Origin: Clostridia bacterium
GTDB taxonomy: Bacteria; Bacillota; Clostridia; UBA1381; UBA9506
Reading direction: 5' to 3'
Length of the DNA: 52,606 nucleotides
Assembly (NCBI GenBank): GCA_017396465.1
Contig: JAFQLU010000079.1
Location: forward strand, 1-52,606
In this document: piece by piece, positions 18,581-27,813 of the stretch
Numbering within the stretch: position 1 is the stretch's first letter
How the letters are laid out: every line of letters starts with the position of its first letter
Program-made: the position numbers and the translations under genes
Notes under the pieces: model-generated
What the model was told of the DNA's origin: nothing
Seen by the model: the letters and a program-made list of their open reading frames with translations, nothing else
Databases searched by the model: none

Positions 18581-19220
18581 ATTCCGTATTCAGTTTACCA
18601 AGTATGGCGACATGAAATATGTGTCTCATTTAGATTTAATCCGTCTGTTCACCCGTATTTTCCATCGGGCACAGCTCCCCGTGGCGTACTCGGAGGGTTT
18701 TAATCCCCATCCGAAAATGGCGGTGCTTCTGCCCCTTTCCGTAGGAACGGAAAGCTCCTGCGAATACATTGACGTGGACTTTGAAAAAGGCGTTGGCATG
18801 TTAGACTGCATGAAAAAGCTGAAGAGCGCGCTTCCCATCGGCATGGAAATTCCCCAGATCGGCGAGCTCAACGAAACCAGCGCAAAGCCCAAGGAAATCC
18901 GTTATGCGTCTTACGAAATCCGCACGGATTCGCCCGTCACAGAAGCACAGATGGATGCCTTTTTAGACCTTGACACCATTGAAATTATGAAAAAAACCAA
19001 GCGCTCCGAGGGTATCGTGGACATCAAGCCTGATATCATGCATATGGGGCTATTGGAGGATGGCGGTTTTACCGCTATCATTTCCGCCGGCAGCAACGCA
19101 AACTTAAAATGCGAGGTTCTGCTGGAGGCTATGAAAAAATATATCGACGGTTTTGCTCCCGAAGAGGTTACCATTTTAAGAACCGGCATCTTAAACGAAC
19201 GGGGCGAACCCTTGCTGTAA
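18573..19220 (+). CDS. TIGR03936/DUF2344 radical SAM-associated protein
   Basis: A 215-residue partner of the preceding radical SAM protein; in some bacteria the two are fused. It is recognised by FRIQFTKYGDMKYVSHLDLIR at the N-terminus and PVAYSEGFNPHPKMA. GTG 18573 is chosen because GGAGG ends 8 bases before it. The frame opens 3 codons earlier at another GTG that lies too close to the Shine-Dalgarno site. It has no cysteine cluster of its own, consistent with an accessory or substrate-binding role. Confidence 0.9.
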   Translation: MAKFRIQFTKYGDMKYVSHLDLIRLFTRIFHRAQLPVAYSEGFNPHPKMAVLLPLSVGTESSCEYIDVDFEKGVGMLDCMKKLKSALPIGMEIPQIGELNETSAKPKEIRYASYEIRTDSPVTEAQMDAFLDLDTIEIMKKTKRSEGIVDIKPDIMHMGLLEDGGFTAIISAGSNANLKCEVLLEAMKKYIDGFAPEEVTILRTGILNERGEPLL

Positions 19221-19261
19221 GGATTTTTCCTGCAGAATCAAAATATCAAAAGGAGACGCGT

Positions 19262-20602
19262 ATGACCGCAAGAGAAGCAGCCCTTCACATTCTGCATAAA
19301 ACAGAATCGAAAGAAGCCTACCTGAACCTGGTTTTTATGGAAACACTTCAGGCGGCAAAGCTTTCCCCTGCCGATGCCGCTTTTGCCAAAGAGCTGGTGT
19401 TTGGCGTGTACCGCGAAAAGCTGCTTTTAGATTTTGTCATCCGCAGTCATTCCTCTTTGCGTCTTAAAAAAATCGATCCGCAGATTCTCCAGCTTCTGCG
19501 CATGGGCGTGTATCAGATTTACCGTATGGACAAGGTGCCCGACCATGCCGCCGTTTCCGAAAGCGTTTCTTTAGCAAAAAAATGCGGAAAAGGCAAGGTG
19601 CCCGGTTTTGTAAACGCGGTGCTGCGCAGTGTGTTAAGAGAAAAGGACAAAAAGCAGGAAATAGACCTTTCCTCCATCCGTAAAGATAAGACAAAATACT
19701 TAAGCACAACATATTCCTATCCCGAACCTCTGGCAGAATTTTTCCTGAAAAACTTTGGCAGACGCGCAGAAGCGCTCCTTGCCGCAGGAAACAAAGCGCC
19801 CGACCTTTGCGTGCGTGTAAACCGCTTGAAAACCAATCGGGATGAATTGAAAAAACGACTTGCAGAAGCAGGTATTGATGCAAAAGATGCGCCGTTTACC
19901 GATTGCGGACTTTACCTGTTCGGTGCCGACGAAGGCAAACGAAAAGTCTTTTCAGCCGATTTTACCGTGCAGGACCAGAGCTCCCAGCTTGCCGCTCTTT
20001 CCCTTGCCCCCGAGCCGGGGGATGTGGTGATGGATTTATGCTCCGCACCCGGCGGCAAAACCACGCACCTGGCAGAGCTGATGGAAAACAGGGGCAGAAT
20101 TTACGCCTTTGATTTATACGAAAAGCGGCTTTCTTCCGTAGACGATGCGCAAAAGCGGCTGGGGCTTTCCATCATCGAAACCCGCGCACATGATGCAAGT
20201 GTTCTGATGGATGAGTTCGTGGAAAAAGCCGACAAGGTACTTTTGGACGTCCCCTGCTCCGGCTTGGGTATTATCCGCCGCAAGCCCGACATAAAATATA
20301 AAGAGGATATCACAGACTTTTCCTCGATTACCGAAATTCAGAAAAGCATTTTAGATACAGCGAAGCACTATGTAAAGTCCGGCGGTGTGCTGGTGTATTC
20401 CACCTGCACGGTAAACCCCGCCGAAAACAGGGACATGATTGGGTGGTTTTTAGAAAATAACCCCGATTTTCAGTTAAGCCCCATCACCACGCCGCATATT
20501 TCGGACGCATTATCCAATCGCACGAAAAGCGGCATATTAGATATATTCCCCGACACAGACGAAAGCGACGGCTTCTTCGTCTGCAGAATGCAGAAAGGCT
20601 GA
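19262..20602 (+). CDS. rsmB: 16S rRNA (cytosine-967-C5)-methyltransferase
   Basis: RsmB/Sun (446 aa) methylates C967 of 16S rRNA. Residues 1-130 are a NusB-like RNA-binding domain (AALHILHKTESKEAYLNLVF). The Rossmann methyltransferase follows, with SAM-binding DLCSAPGGKTTHLAEL and the two catalytic cysteines in DVPCSGLGIIRRKPDI and YSTCTVNPAEN. ATG 19262 is 4 bases after AAAAGGAGACG; the longer open frame upstream lies inside the DUF2344 gene and is ignored. rlmN follows after 4 bases, so this is an rRNA-modification pair. Confidence 0.95.
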   Translation: MTAREAALHILHKTESKEAYLNLVFMETLQAAKLSPADAAFAKELVFGVYREKLLLDFVIRSHSSLRLKKIDPQILQLLRMGVYQIYRMDKVPDHAAVSESVSLAKKCGKGKVPGFVNAVLRSVLREKDKKQEIDLSSIRKDKTKYLSTTYSYPEPLAEFFLKNFGRRAEALLAAGNKAPDLCVRVNRLKTNRDELKKRLAEAGIDAKDAPFTDCGLYLFGADEGKRKVFSADFTVQDQSSQLAALSLAPEPGDVVMDLCSAPGGKTTHLAELMENRGRIYAFDLYEKRLSSVDDAQKRLGLSIIETRAHDASVLMDEFVEKADKVLLDVPCSGLGIIRRKPDIKYKEDITDFSSITEIQKSILDTAKHYVKSGGVLVYSTCTVNPAENRDMIGWFLENNPDFQLSPITTPHISDALSNRTKSGILDIFPDTDESDGFFVCRMQKG

Positions 20603-20606
20603 AACC

Positions 20607-21647
20607 ATGGAAAAAACCGATTTACGAAACCTGACATTTGAAGAAACCAAAGAGCTGTGCATTTCCCTCGGTCAGGCACCCTTTCGTGCAAAGCAGATTT
20701 ATTCTTCTGTTTTTAAAGTCCGTTCCATTGACGAAATCACAACCCTTTCCAAAGACCTTCGGGCAAAGCTTTCCGAAACCCATTATATCGGGAATTTATC
20801 CTGCGCCCGGAAGCAGGTTTCCAAAAAGGACGGTACGGTGAAATTTCTGTTTGAGCTTGCAGACGGAAACTTCATCGAAAGCGTTTTTATGAAATATAAG
20901 CATGGCAACACCCTTTGTGTGTCTTCGCAGGTCGGCTGCGTTATGGGCTGCACCTTTTGCGCCTCCACCATCGGCGGCAAGGTGAGAAACCTGACGGCGG
21001 CAGAAATTTTAGAACAGATTATCGCTGCAGAAGCCGAAACAGGCCAGCGGATTTCCAACATTGTTATGATGGGCATCGGCGAGCCTTTGGATAACTTTGA
21101 TAACGTGGTAAAATTTTTAAAAATCGTGAATCATCCCGATTCCTTAAACATCGGCTATCGGCACATTTCCCTTTCCACCTGCGGAATTGTTCCGAAGATT
21201 TACGAGCTGGCGGAATTAAACTTTCCCATTACTCTTTCCGTTTCGCTTCATGCCCCCTTTGACGAAATGCGGACGGAGATGATGCCGGTAAATAAAGCCT
21301 ATCCTTTAGAAAGCTTAATCCGCGCCATGAAGGATTATGTGAAGAAAACCAACCGCAGAATCAGCATAGAATATGCTCTAATCCGCGACAAAAATGACAG
21401 CGCAGCCTGCGCAGACAAATTGGCATCCCAATTTTCCGGCGGGCTTTTCCATATCAATCTGATTCCCGTGAACAACGTGCGGGAAACGGGTTACAAAAAA
21501 ACAGACACCACTCATGTGCTTGCATTCCAGAACCGCCTGATAAAAAGAGGTCTGAATGCAACGGTCCGCCGTGAGCTGGGAAGCGATATTGATGCAGCTT
21601 GCGGACAGCTGCGCAAAAAAACACAGAATCTGCAGGAAGACAGATAA
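20607..21647 (+). CDS. rlmN: 23S rRNA (adenine-2503-C2)-methyltransferase, radical SAM
   Basis: RlmN (346 aa) makes m2A at position 2503 of 23S rRNA and at A37 of some tRNAs. The cluster motif CVMGCTFCAS (~residues 112-119) and the C-terminal methyl-carrying cysteine in DAACGQLRKK are both present. FVSSQ-type residues before the cluster and the SLHAPFDEMR block separate it poorly from Cfr by eye, but chromosomal position before stp-prkC is typical of rlmN. ATG 20607 is close to the rsmB stop, suggesting coupling. Confidence 0.94.
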   Translation: MEKTDLRNLTFEETKELCISLGQAPFRAKQIYSSVFKVRSIDEITTLSKDLRAKLSETHYIGNLSCARKQVSKKDGTVKFLFELADGNFIESVFMKYKHGNTLCVSSQVGCVMGCTFCASTIGGKVRNLTAAEILEQIIAAEAETGQRISNIVMMGIGEPLDNFDNVVKFLKIVNHPDSLNIGYRHISLSTCGIVPKIYELAELNFPITLSVSLHAPFDEMRTEMMPVNKAYPLESLIRAMKDYVKKTNRRISIEYALIRDKNDSAACADKLASQFSGGLFHINLIPVNNVRETGYKKTDTTHVLAFQNRLIKRGLNATVRRELGSDIDAACGQLRKKTQNLQEDR

Positions 21648-21666
21648 CGAGCAAGAGGTGATTTAT

Positions 21667-22383
21667 ATGAAAATCAGTTCAGCAACCAGCGTTGGTTGCA
21701 TCCGGCCTTTGAACGAAGATTCCTACTTTGTTTCCGAGCCTGATTCCGGAACGGTGCTTGCCGTTGTGGCAGACGGTATGGGCGGACACAACGCAGGCGA
21801 AGTGGCAAGTGGTGAAGCCGTTGGTATCATCCAGAAGGATGTGCTGGGAAAATCCGGCGAACCTGCCAAAGATGTTTTAGTGAAAGCCATTTCGGACGCA
21901 AACCGCGAAATCTATGAAATGAGCATAAAAAAACAAAAGCTTTCCGGTATGGGCACCACCATCACAGCGTGTCTTGCCGACGAAAAAAGCGTAACGGCGG
22001 TGCAGGTGGGCGACTCCCGTCTGTACTTAATCCGCAAGGACGAAATCACGCAGATCACCAAAGACCATTCTTTGGTGGAAATGCTGGTGGAAAGCGGCTC
22101 TATCACAAAGGAAGAAGCCAGAATCCATCCCCAGAGAAACGTGATTACCCGCGCGGTGGGAACAGACCGCACCGTAGACGCGGATGTTTATGAATTCGCA
22201 CCGGAGGAAAAGGATATCCTGCTCCTTTGCTCCGACGGATTGGTAAACATGGTAGAAGACGAATCCATTTTATCCATCATCCAAAGCGCAGAATCCCTGG
22301 ATGCCGCGGCAGCTTCCTTAGTTTCGGAAGCGGAACGCGCCGGCGGTACGGATAATATAACCGTAATTTTAATTCAGTATTAA
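21667..22383 (+). CDS. stp: PP2C-family protein serine/threonine phosphatase
   Basis: Stp/PrpC (238 aa) reverses phosphorylation by the PrkC kinase encoded 25 bases downstream. Metal-binding motifs of the PPM family are intact: RPLNEDSYFV near the N-terminus, VADGMGGHNAGEVAS, QVGDSRLYLI, LCSDGL and GGTDNITVI at the end. ATG 21667 is chosen with AAGAGGTG upstream, because the longer frame is buried in rlmN. The pair forms the standard Firmicutes signalling module for growth and dormancy. Confidence 0.95.
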   Translation: MKISSATSVGCIRPLNEDSYFVSEPDSGTVLAVVADGMGGHNAGEVASGEAVGIIQKDVLGKSGEPAKDVLVKAISDANREIYEMSIKKQKLSGMGTTITACLADEKSVTAVQVGDSRLYLIRKDEITQITKDHSLVEMLVESGSITKEEARIHPQRNVITRAVGTDRTVDADVYEFAPEEKDILLLCSDGLVNMVEDESILSIIQSAESLDAAAASLVSEAERAGGTDNITVILIQY

Positions 22384-22408
22384 ATTACAGAAACGGAGAT
22401 GACAAGCT

Positions 22409-24397
22409 ATGATGAACGGAAAAATTATCGATGGAAGATATGAAATTATAGAAGAAATCGGCCGCGGCGGAATGGCAATTGTATATCTGGCAAAATGTAT
22501 GGTTTTAAACAGATATGTCGGCATTAAGGTTTTGCGTCCCGAATACCGTGACGACGCAGAATTTATCAAGCGGTTTAAGATTGAAGCGCAATCTGCAGGC
22601 AGTCTGTCTCATCCCAACATTGTTTCTATCTACGACGTTGGCAATGAAGACGATATCGAATATATTGTTATGGAATATGTGGAAGGTATTACCTTAAAGC
22701 AGTACCTGTCCACCAAAGGCGTGCTGCCCTGGAAAGAGGCAGTAGACTTTGCATCCCAGATCAGTTCCGGCTTGGAGCACGCTCACAAAAAGGGTATCGT
22801 GCATAAGGATATCAAACCGGAAAACATCATTATCACAAAAGAAGGTATTTTAAAGATTACCGATTTTGGTATTGCAAAGGCATTAAATCAGGGCACCATT
22901 GCCACCGGCGGTCTCACCATGGGCAGTGTGCACTATTTCTCCCCCGAGCAGGCAAGAGGCGGCTTTACCGACGCAAAAACCGACCTGTATTCTTTGGGCA
23001 TTCTGCTATATGAAATGGTAACAGGTAAGCTTCCCTTTGAGGGTGATTCCGCTATCAGCGTTGCCATGCAGCATCTGGAGAAACCGCCTGTGCGTCCCTC
23101 GATTTATAATCCTTCTATCCCCCGCGGTTTAGAAGCGGTTATCTTAAAAGCAATGAAGAAAGAACAGTCCGAGCGGTACCAGTCTGCAACACAGATGCTG
23201 ATAGACCTGAAAAAAGTTTATGTCGGCACAGAGGTTCGTTATGAAGACGATGCCGGCTATACAAAAAAATTCACCCCTGTAACACCCTCCAACGGAAAAC
23301 GCCCCAACGGTGCAAACGGCGGCCGCCCGGGAGCAAACGGTGGCAGACCCGGTGCAAACGGCTCACGTCCCGGCTCGAACGGCACGCGTCCCGGTGCAAA
23401 CGGCGGAAAGCCCATTCCCGGCAATCCCCGCCCCAATCCCAACGCACCCAAGCGTAAACCTACAGAAGAAGAGCTCAAGCAGATGAAAAAGAAAAATAAG
23501 AAGGGCGATGCTTTAGGCATTGTTGCCGGCATAATGGCGGCAATCGCTGTTCTGGCAGTTATCTTTGTTGTCGGCTCCTTTATGATGGGCGGCTCTAAAA
23601 ACGAAGTAGAATGTCCCGAACTGGTGAACTTAACCTGCGAAGAGGCTTTAGCGCTGGTTGAAGGCACCAAGCTGAAAATCGTTGTTGAAGGCGGCGGACA
23701 GATTACAGCAGAAGACGAAGGCATCATTGTAACACAAAACCCCAAGAGCGGACGCAAAATCAAAAATAATGCAAAAATCACTGTAACCTTAGGCGACGAA
23801 CCGGCTGAAACAGAAAAAGTTCCCTCGGTTTCCGGCATGAGCGAATCTGATGCTACTAACGCACTTCGCGCACGCGGCTTTGACGTTCGTATAGAGCAGC
23901 AGGATAACGGAAGTGTTGCAGCAGGCCGTGTTATCGGCACAAGCCCCTCCTCCGGCACCGCGATTTCCCAGGGCGCAACCGTAACCGTTTATGTGAGCAC
24001 CGGTAACGCCGACAACGATGATGAATACACCATCGTTCCCAACTTAATCGGCAAAACCGAATCGGAAGCAAAGCAGATTTTAGAGCGCGCTAACTTAGAG
24101 CTTGGTGAGGTTCAGCAGATTTCCAGCAGCAAGGAAAAAGGCACTATCGTGCGCCAGTCCGAAGCAGAAGGAAACCGCGTAAAGAAAAATAAGGCTGTGG
24201 ATATCAGAATCAGCTCCGGAACGTCTTCTTCCGTAGCAACACCCACACCTTCTGATGACGATTCCGAAACCTCAAAGCCCTCGGCAAGTGCAAAACCCAC
24301 TTCCACCTCAAAGCCCTCGGCAACGCCCACGCCCGAAAGCAGCGACAGCGGAAATGGCTCTGAATCAGAGGGAGACGGCTCTGAATCGGAAGAATAA
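22409..24397 (+). CDS. prkC: PASTA-domain Ser/Thr protein kinase (PrkC/StkP type)
   Basis: A 662-residue transmembrane kinase. The kinase domain (~11-275) has the glycine loop IGRGGMAIVYLAK, catalytic Lys40 (GIKVL), HKDIKPENI and DFGIAK. A Gly/Pro/Asn/Arg-rich linker follows (~300-345), then one membrane helix (~370-391) and three PASTA domains (starting at PELVN, PSVSG and VPNLIG) that bind muropeptides or lipid II outside the cell. The chain ends in a Ser/Thr/Pro/Glu-rich tail. ATG 22409 follows CGGAGATG; the second codon is also ATG. The role in wall synthesis and spore germination is known for the family. Confidence 0.96.
   Translation: MMNGKIIDGRYEIIEEIGRGGMAIVYLAKCMVLNRYVGIKVLRPEYRDDAEFIKRFKIEAQSAGSLSHPNIVSIYDVGNEDDIEYIVMEYVEGITLKQYLSTKGVLPWKEAVDFASQISSGLEHAHKKGIVHKDIKPENIIITKEGILKITDFGIAKALNQGTIATGGLTMGSVHYFSPEQARGGFTDAKTDLYSLGILLYEMVTGKLPFEGDSAISVAMQHLEKPPVRPSIYNPSIPRGLEAVILKAMKKEQSERYQSATQMLIDLKKVYVGTEVRYEDDAGYTKKFTPVTPSNGKRPNGANGGRPGANGGRPGANGSRPGSNGTRPGANGGKPIPGNPRPNPNAPKRKPTEEELKQMKKKNKKGDALGIVAGIMAAIAVLAVIFVVGSFMMGGSKNEVECPELVNLTCEEALALVEGTKLKIVVEGGGQITAEDEGIIVTQNPKSGRKIKNNAKITVTLGDEPAETEKVPSVSGMSESDATNALRARGFDVRIEQQDNGSVAAGRVIGTSPSSGTAISQGATVTVYVSTGNADNDDEYTIVPNLIGKTESEAKQILERANLELGEVQQISSSKEKGTIVRQSEAEGNRVKKNKAVDIRISSGTSSSVATPTPSDDDSETSKPSASAKPTSTSKPSATPTPESSDSGNGSESEGDGSESEE
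23315..23413 (+). repeat. 21-bp tandem repeats coding for the PrkC linker
   Basis: Four to five copies of a 7-residue unit NG-x-RPG-(A/S) lie between the kinase domain and the membrane helix. Units begin at 23315, 23336, 23357, 23378 and 23399. The first two are identical in protein sequence and the last is partial. Confidence 0.85.
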
Positions 24398-24471
24398 TTT
24401 CTGAACTATTTGATAAAAAAGCACCTCTTCCAATGACAAAGGAAGACCGTTCTTTTAACTTGTAAAAACGC

Positions 24472-24500
24472 AAGAATCCCTGCTCTGTAGGGACTCTTTT
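24472..24500 (+). terminator. Weak terminator or attenuator between prkC and rsgA
   Basis: A 10-bp stem (AAGAATCCCT / AGGGACTCTT, one A/C mismatch) with a 7-base loop ends in a short run of four T. The short U-run suggests partial read-through into rsgA. Confidence 0.5.
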
Positions 24501-24523
24501 CCCAAAAGAAAGGCGGCATATTT

Positions 24524-25411
24524 TTGATTGACGGAACCATTATGAAGGGAATCGGCGGATTCTACTATGTAAAATGCGCAGCAGACGGAAATGTATATTC
24601 CTGCCGTGCCCGTGGAAAATTCCGGAAAGACGGTCTTGTTCCCGTGGTAGGCGACCATGTGAAGATTGATGTGACGGACACGGAAAAGCTGGAGGGCTAT
24701 GTAACAGAAATTTTCCCTCGCAGAAACGCATTTTTCCGTCCGCCCGTTTCCAATATTGATTTGCTTTTGGTAACCTTTGCGGCAAAAGACCCCGAGCCCG
24801 CTTTAGACCTGATTGACAAATTAACCGTAACGGCGGTGGCGCAAGGCGTTGCCTGCGCCATCTGCATCAACAAAGCGGATTTAGACCCGGGCTTTGCTGA
24901 AAAGCTGGCAGAGGAATACCGACCCACAGGCTTTCCCGTGCTGATTTGTTCCGCAAAAGAACAAAAAGGCATTGCAGAGTTAAAGGCTCTGCTTCAGGGA
25001 AAAATCACAGCGTTAGCCGGAAGCTCCGGCGTCGGAAAATCCAGTCTGCTTAACGCCATGGGCGAAAGCTTCACTTTAGAAACCGGCTCTGTCAGCGAAA
25101 AAATCAAGCGCGGAAAGCACACCACAAGACACACGGAGCTTTTTCCGTTATCCTTCGGCGGTTTTGTGTTCGACACGCCTGGCTTCGGCTCTTTTGAGGT
25201 GGAAAAACGCAAAGCCCAGGATTTATCGGCGCTGTTTCCCGAAATTGAAGCACACGAAGGCGGTTGTCGCTTTCCCGGCTGTAGCCACATTTCCGAGCCG
25301 GATTGCAGCGTAAAAGACGCTTTAGAAGAAGGCAAAATCGGCAAAAGCCGCTATGATAGCTACTGCTCTCTTTACGAATCCTTAAAGGACGTAAAGGACT
25401 GGCAGATTTAA
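24524..25411 (+). CDS. rsgA: Ribosome small-subunit GTPase RsgA
   Basis: RsgA/YloQ (295 aa) is a circularly permuted GTPase that helps mature the 30S subunit. It has an N-terminal OB fold (VYSCRARGKFRKDG), the permuted order G4 (NKAD) before G1 (GSSGVGKSSLLNAM), and a C-terminal zinc knuckle (CRFPGCSHISEPDC). TTG 24524 is preferred over ATG 24542 because AAAGGCGG sits 7-8 bases before the TTG and the extra residues match other RsgA N-termini. It lies in the conserved prkC-rsgA-rpe-thiN order. Confidence 0.95.
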   Translation: MIDGTIMKGIGGFYYVKCAADGNVYSCRARGKFRKDGLVPVVGDHVKIDVTDTEKLEGYVTEIFPRRNAFFRPPVSNIDLLLVTFAAKDPEPALDLIDKLTVTAVAQGVACAICINKADLDPGFAEKLAEEYRPTGFPVLICSAKEQKGIAELKALLQGKITALAGSSGVGKSSLLNAMGESFTLETGSVSEKIKRGKHTTRHTELFPLSFGGFVFDTPGFGSFEVEKRKAQDLSALFPEIEAHEGGCRFPGCSHISEPDCSVKDALEEGKIGKSRYDSYCSLYESLKDVKDWQI

Positions 25412-25434
25412 CCCACAAACAGGAGGTACTTCCC

Positions 25435-26070
25435 ATGATTTTAGCACCCTCAATTTTATCCGCAGATTTTTCCCACCTGAGAGAAGATGTTGCGGCGGTG
25501 GAGCAGGCAGGCGCACAGTACCTGCACATCGATGTGATGGATGGACACTTTGTGCCCAACATTTCCTTCGGTGCACCGATTATCACTTCCATCCGCAAGC
25601 AAAGCAACATGGTATTTGATGTTCACCTGATGATTTCGGACCCCTTACGCTATATTGACGATTTTGCCAAGGCTGGCGCCGATATCATCACCTTCCACAT
25701 CGGCTGCGACAGCGATGTGGACAAGACCTTAGACGCCATCCGCGCTCACGGCATCCGTGCCGGTCTTGCCGTGAACCCCGATGTTCCGGTGGAAACCATG
25801 TTCCCCTATAAAGATAAAATTGATATGGCACTGATAATGTCTGTCTATGCAGGCTTCGGCGGTCAGAGCTATATTCCCGAAGTAAACGAAAAAATCCGTG
25901 CCGCACGCGACTTTTTCGGTCCCGATTTTGATGTGGAAGTTGACGGCGGTATCAAGCCCGACAACAAGCATATCCCCCTGTCTTTCGGCGCAAATGTGCT
26001 GGTGGCAGGCTCTGCCGTGTTTGGCGCACCTGATATCACAGCGGCGGCAAAGGCTTTTTTAGCCGAATAA
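25435..26070 (+). CDS. rpe: Ribulose-phosphate 3-epimerase
   Basis: Rpe (211 aa) interconverts ribulose-5-phosphate and xylulose-5-phosphate in the pentose phosphate pathway. It is a TIM barrel with metal-binding residues visible in LHIDVMDGHFVPN (His, Asp) and DVHLMI, the loop YAGFGGQSYIPE and the C-terminal DGGI motif VDGGIKPDN. The usual length is about 215-220 residues. ATG 25435 follows AGGAGG; thiN starts 4 bases after its stop. Confidence 0.96.
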   Translation: MILAPSILSADFSHLREDVAAVEQAGAQYLHIDVMDGHFVPNISFGAPIITSIRKQSNMVFDVHLMISDPLRYIDDFAKAGADIITFHIGCDSDVDKTLDAIRAHGIRAGLAVNPDVPVETMFPYKDKIDMALIMSVYAGFGGQSYIPEVNEKIRAARDFFGPDFDVEVDGGIKPDNKHIPLSFGANVLVAGSAVFGAPDITAAAKAFLAE

Positions 26071-26074
26071 CATT

Positions 26075-26695
26075 ATGAAAGCACTGATATTTTCCGGCGG
26101 TGAATTTTCGGGGCTTCCCGAAGATTTCACCCCACAGGATTTTGATTGCATTCTTGCGGCAGACAAAGGATATCTCTATGCAAAGTCGCTGGGAATCGTG
26201 CCTCACATTTTTGTGGGCGACCGTGATTCTCTGCCCGACGATGTGGAGATTTCTTCGGGGGAAACCGTTCTGCTTACCCCCATTAAGGACATGACAGATA
26301 CGCAGGAGGCCATTGACATTGCCATTTCCCGCGGGGCAACAGAAATTTCCATTGTTGCCGCGCTGGGCGGAAGGGCTGATCACGCCCTTGCTAACCTGCA
26401 CCTTTTAAAGTACGGAAAAGACCGGGGAGCAACCGTTTCTCTGACAGATAAAAACAGCTTTATCACGCTGATTGACTCTCCTGCATCCTTTCCGCGCAAG
26501 GAAGGCTTCTGCCTTTCTTTAATTCCGCTGACCCATTGTGAGCATGTTTCCGTTTCCGGCGTATTTTATCCTTTGTCCGATGCCATTATGGCGCTGGGTC
26601 ACCCTTATGGCGTCAGCAACGAATTCACAGAGGATGTTGCGTATGTCAACCCCGGAACCGGCGAACTCTTTGTGATGATTTGCAAATCCATTTGA
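26075..26695 (+). CDS. thiN: Thiamine pyrophosphokinase
   Basis: ThiN (206 aa) transfers pyrophosphate from ATP to thiamine to give thiamine diphosphate. The family blocks are ILAADKGYLYAKSLGI, FVGDRDSL, PIKDMTDTQEAI and LGGRADHALANLHLL, the acidic residues binding metal and ATP. A C-terminal substrate-binding domain follows. It is translationally linked to rpe (4-base gap), a pairing common in Firmicutes. ATG 26075 is the only sensible start. Confidence 0.94.
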   Translation: MKALIFSGGEFSGLPEDFTPQDFDCILAADKGYLYAKSLGIVPHIFVGDRDSLPDDVEISSGETVLLTPIKDMTDTQEAIDIAISRGATEISIVAALGGRADHALANLHLLKYGKDRGATVSLTDKNSFITLIDSPASFPRKEGFCLSLIPLTHCEHVSVSGVFYPLSDAIMALGHPYGVSNEFTEDVAYVNPGTGELFVMICKSI

Positions 26696-26720
26696 ACATT
26701 TTTCTTGTGAGGTCTTTCTA

Positions 26721-27788
26721 TTGAGTATGACACCCGTTGTAAAAAGAGAGAAATTATTAAGCTTCAGCGCTGTTTTAAGCATCCTCGTTGTGCTGATTCA
26801 CACGCAGAACACCGGGCTCTACGGCATCCGTCCCGACGGAACGCTTTTGGAAAAAATCGTGTTTTATCTGGAGGAGCTGATATCCGGCGATATCGCCCGT
26901 GTTGGCGTTCCTGCGTTTTTTATGGTTTCGGGACTTCTCTTCTACAGGGACTTTGACTTTTCCAGATACCCTTCCAAAATGAAGAGCCGTTTTTTCTCAT
27001 TGATTGTCCCCTATCTTCTGTGGAACTTGTTTCGGTTTGTCTTGTTTTATGTTCTGGGAAAAGTCAGTCCGGAGGGCAGCTCTCTTCATCAGACCCGTGT
27101 GGTTTTCACAATTCCCAACTTCCTGGAGGGGCTGTTTTTCTATAAATACAACTTAGGATACTGGTTCATGTATCAGCTGATTTTATATACGATTTTGTGC
27201 CCCTTGATATATCTTCTGCTGAAAAAAAAGCCGATTGCTCTTTTAGCCCTTTTGACTCTGTTTATCCTGTTCTGTACAGATGCATTGGGCGAGCTTTCTC
27301 TTCATGTTTTTCACAAGAAATTCATCCAGATTGACGGATTGTTTTATTATATGCTGGGAGCTTTTGTCGGCATGCACTATTTTGGCGTTGTAAACGCAAA
27401 CTCTGCTCTGACGCGTCGACTTGCTGTATTGGGCATTTTAACCGGACAGCTCTGTTTTGTGCTATTTAAAGTGACAGATTTCCTGTTTTTTCACATCATG
27501 TTCTGTACCCTTTCGGCAATCTCTTTCTGGTACTTATTTGACATCATCGGGAAAAAAACACTTCCCATGGCAATAACAACCATCACATTTTTTATTTATT
27601 CCGCACACGGAACCGTGCTGGAGCTTTTTCAGCACATTCATCACATACTGTTGCCTCATCACGCGGTAACAGCGCTTGTAGAATACCTTCTTCTGCCTGT
27701 TATAACCATAATGATTTTAGTGTTTGCGGCAAAGGTTTTAAAACGGTTCGCACCACACCTTTGGAAACTGGTAAATGGCGGAAGATAG
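26721..27788 (+). CDS. Acyltransferase family 3 membrane protein
   Basis: A 355-residue membrane protein with about ten helices and the opening pattern of the acyltransferase_3 family (SFSAVLSILVVLIHTQ; the His is the likely catalytic base). Family members O-acetylate or O-succinylate surface sugars or peptidoglycan; the substrate here is unknown. No SGNH domain is attached. TTG 26721 lies 8 bases after GTGAGG; ATG 26727 is an alternative. It precedes a polysaccharide deacetylase by 25 bases, so the pair may jointly adjust acyl groups on a wall polymer. Confidence 0.85.
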   Translation: MSMTPVVKREKLLSFSAVLSILVVLIHTQNTGLYGIRPDGTLLEKIVFYLEELISGDIARVGVPAFFMVSGLLFYRDFDFSRYPSKMKSRFFSLIVPYLLWNLFRFVLFYVLGKVSPEGSSLHQTRVVFTIPNFLEGLFFYKYNLGYWFMYQLILYTILCPLIYLLLKKKPIALLALLTLFILFCTDALGELSLHVFHKKFIQIDGLFYYMLGAFVGMHYFGVVNANSALTRRLAVLGILTGQLCFVLFKVTDFLFFHIMFCTLSAISFWYLFDIIGKKTLPMAITTITFFIYSAHGTVLELFQHIHHILLPHHAVTALVEYLLLPVITIMILVFAAKVLKRFAPHLWKLVNGGR

Positions 27789-27813
27789 TTTTTCCTGCAA
27801 AGGAGGAAACCCT

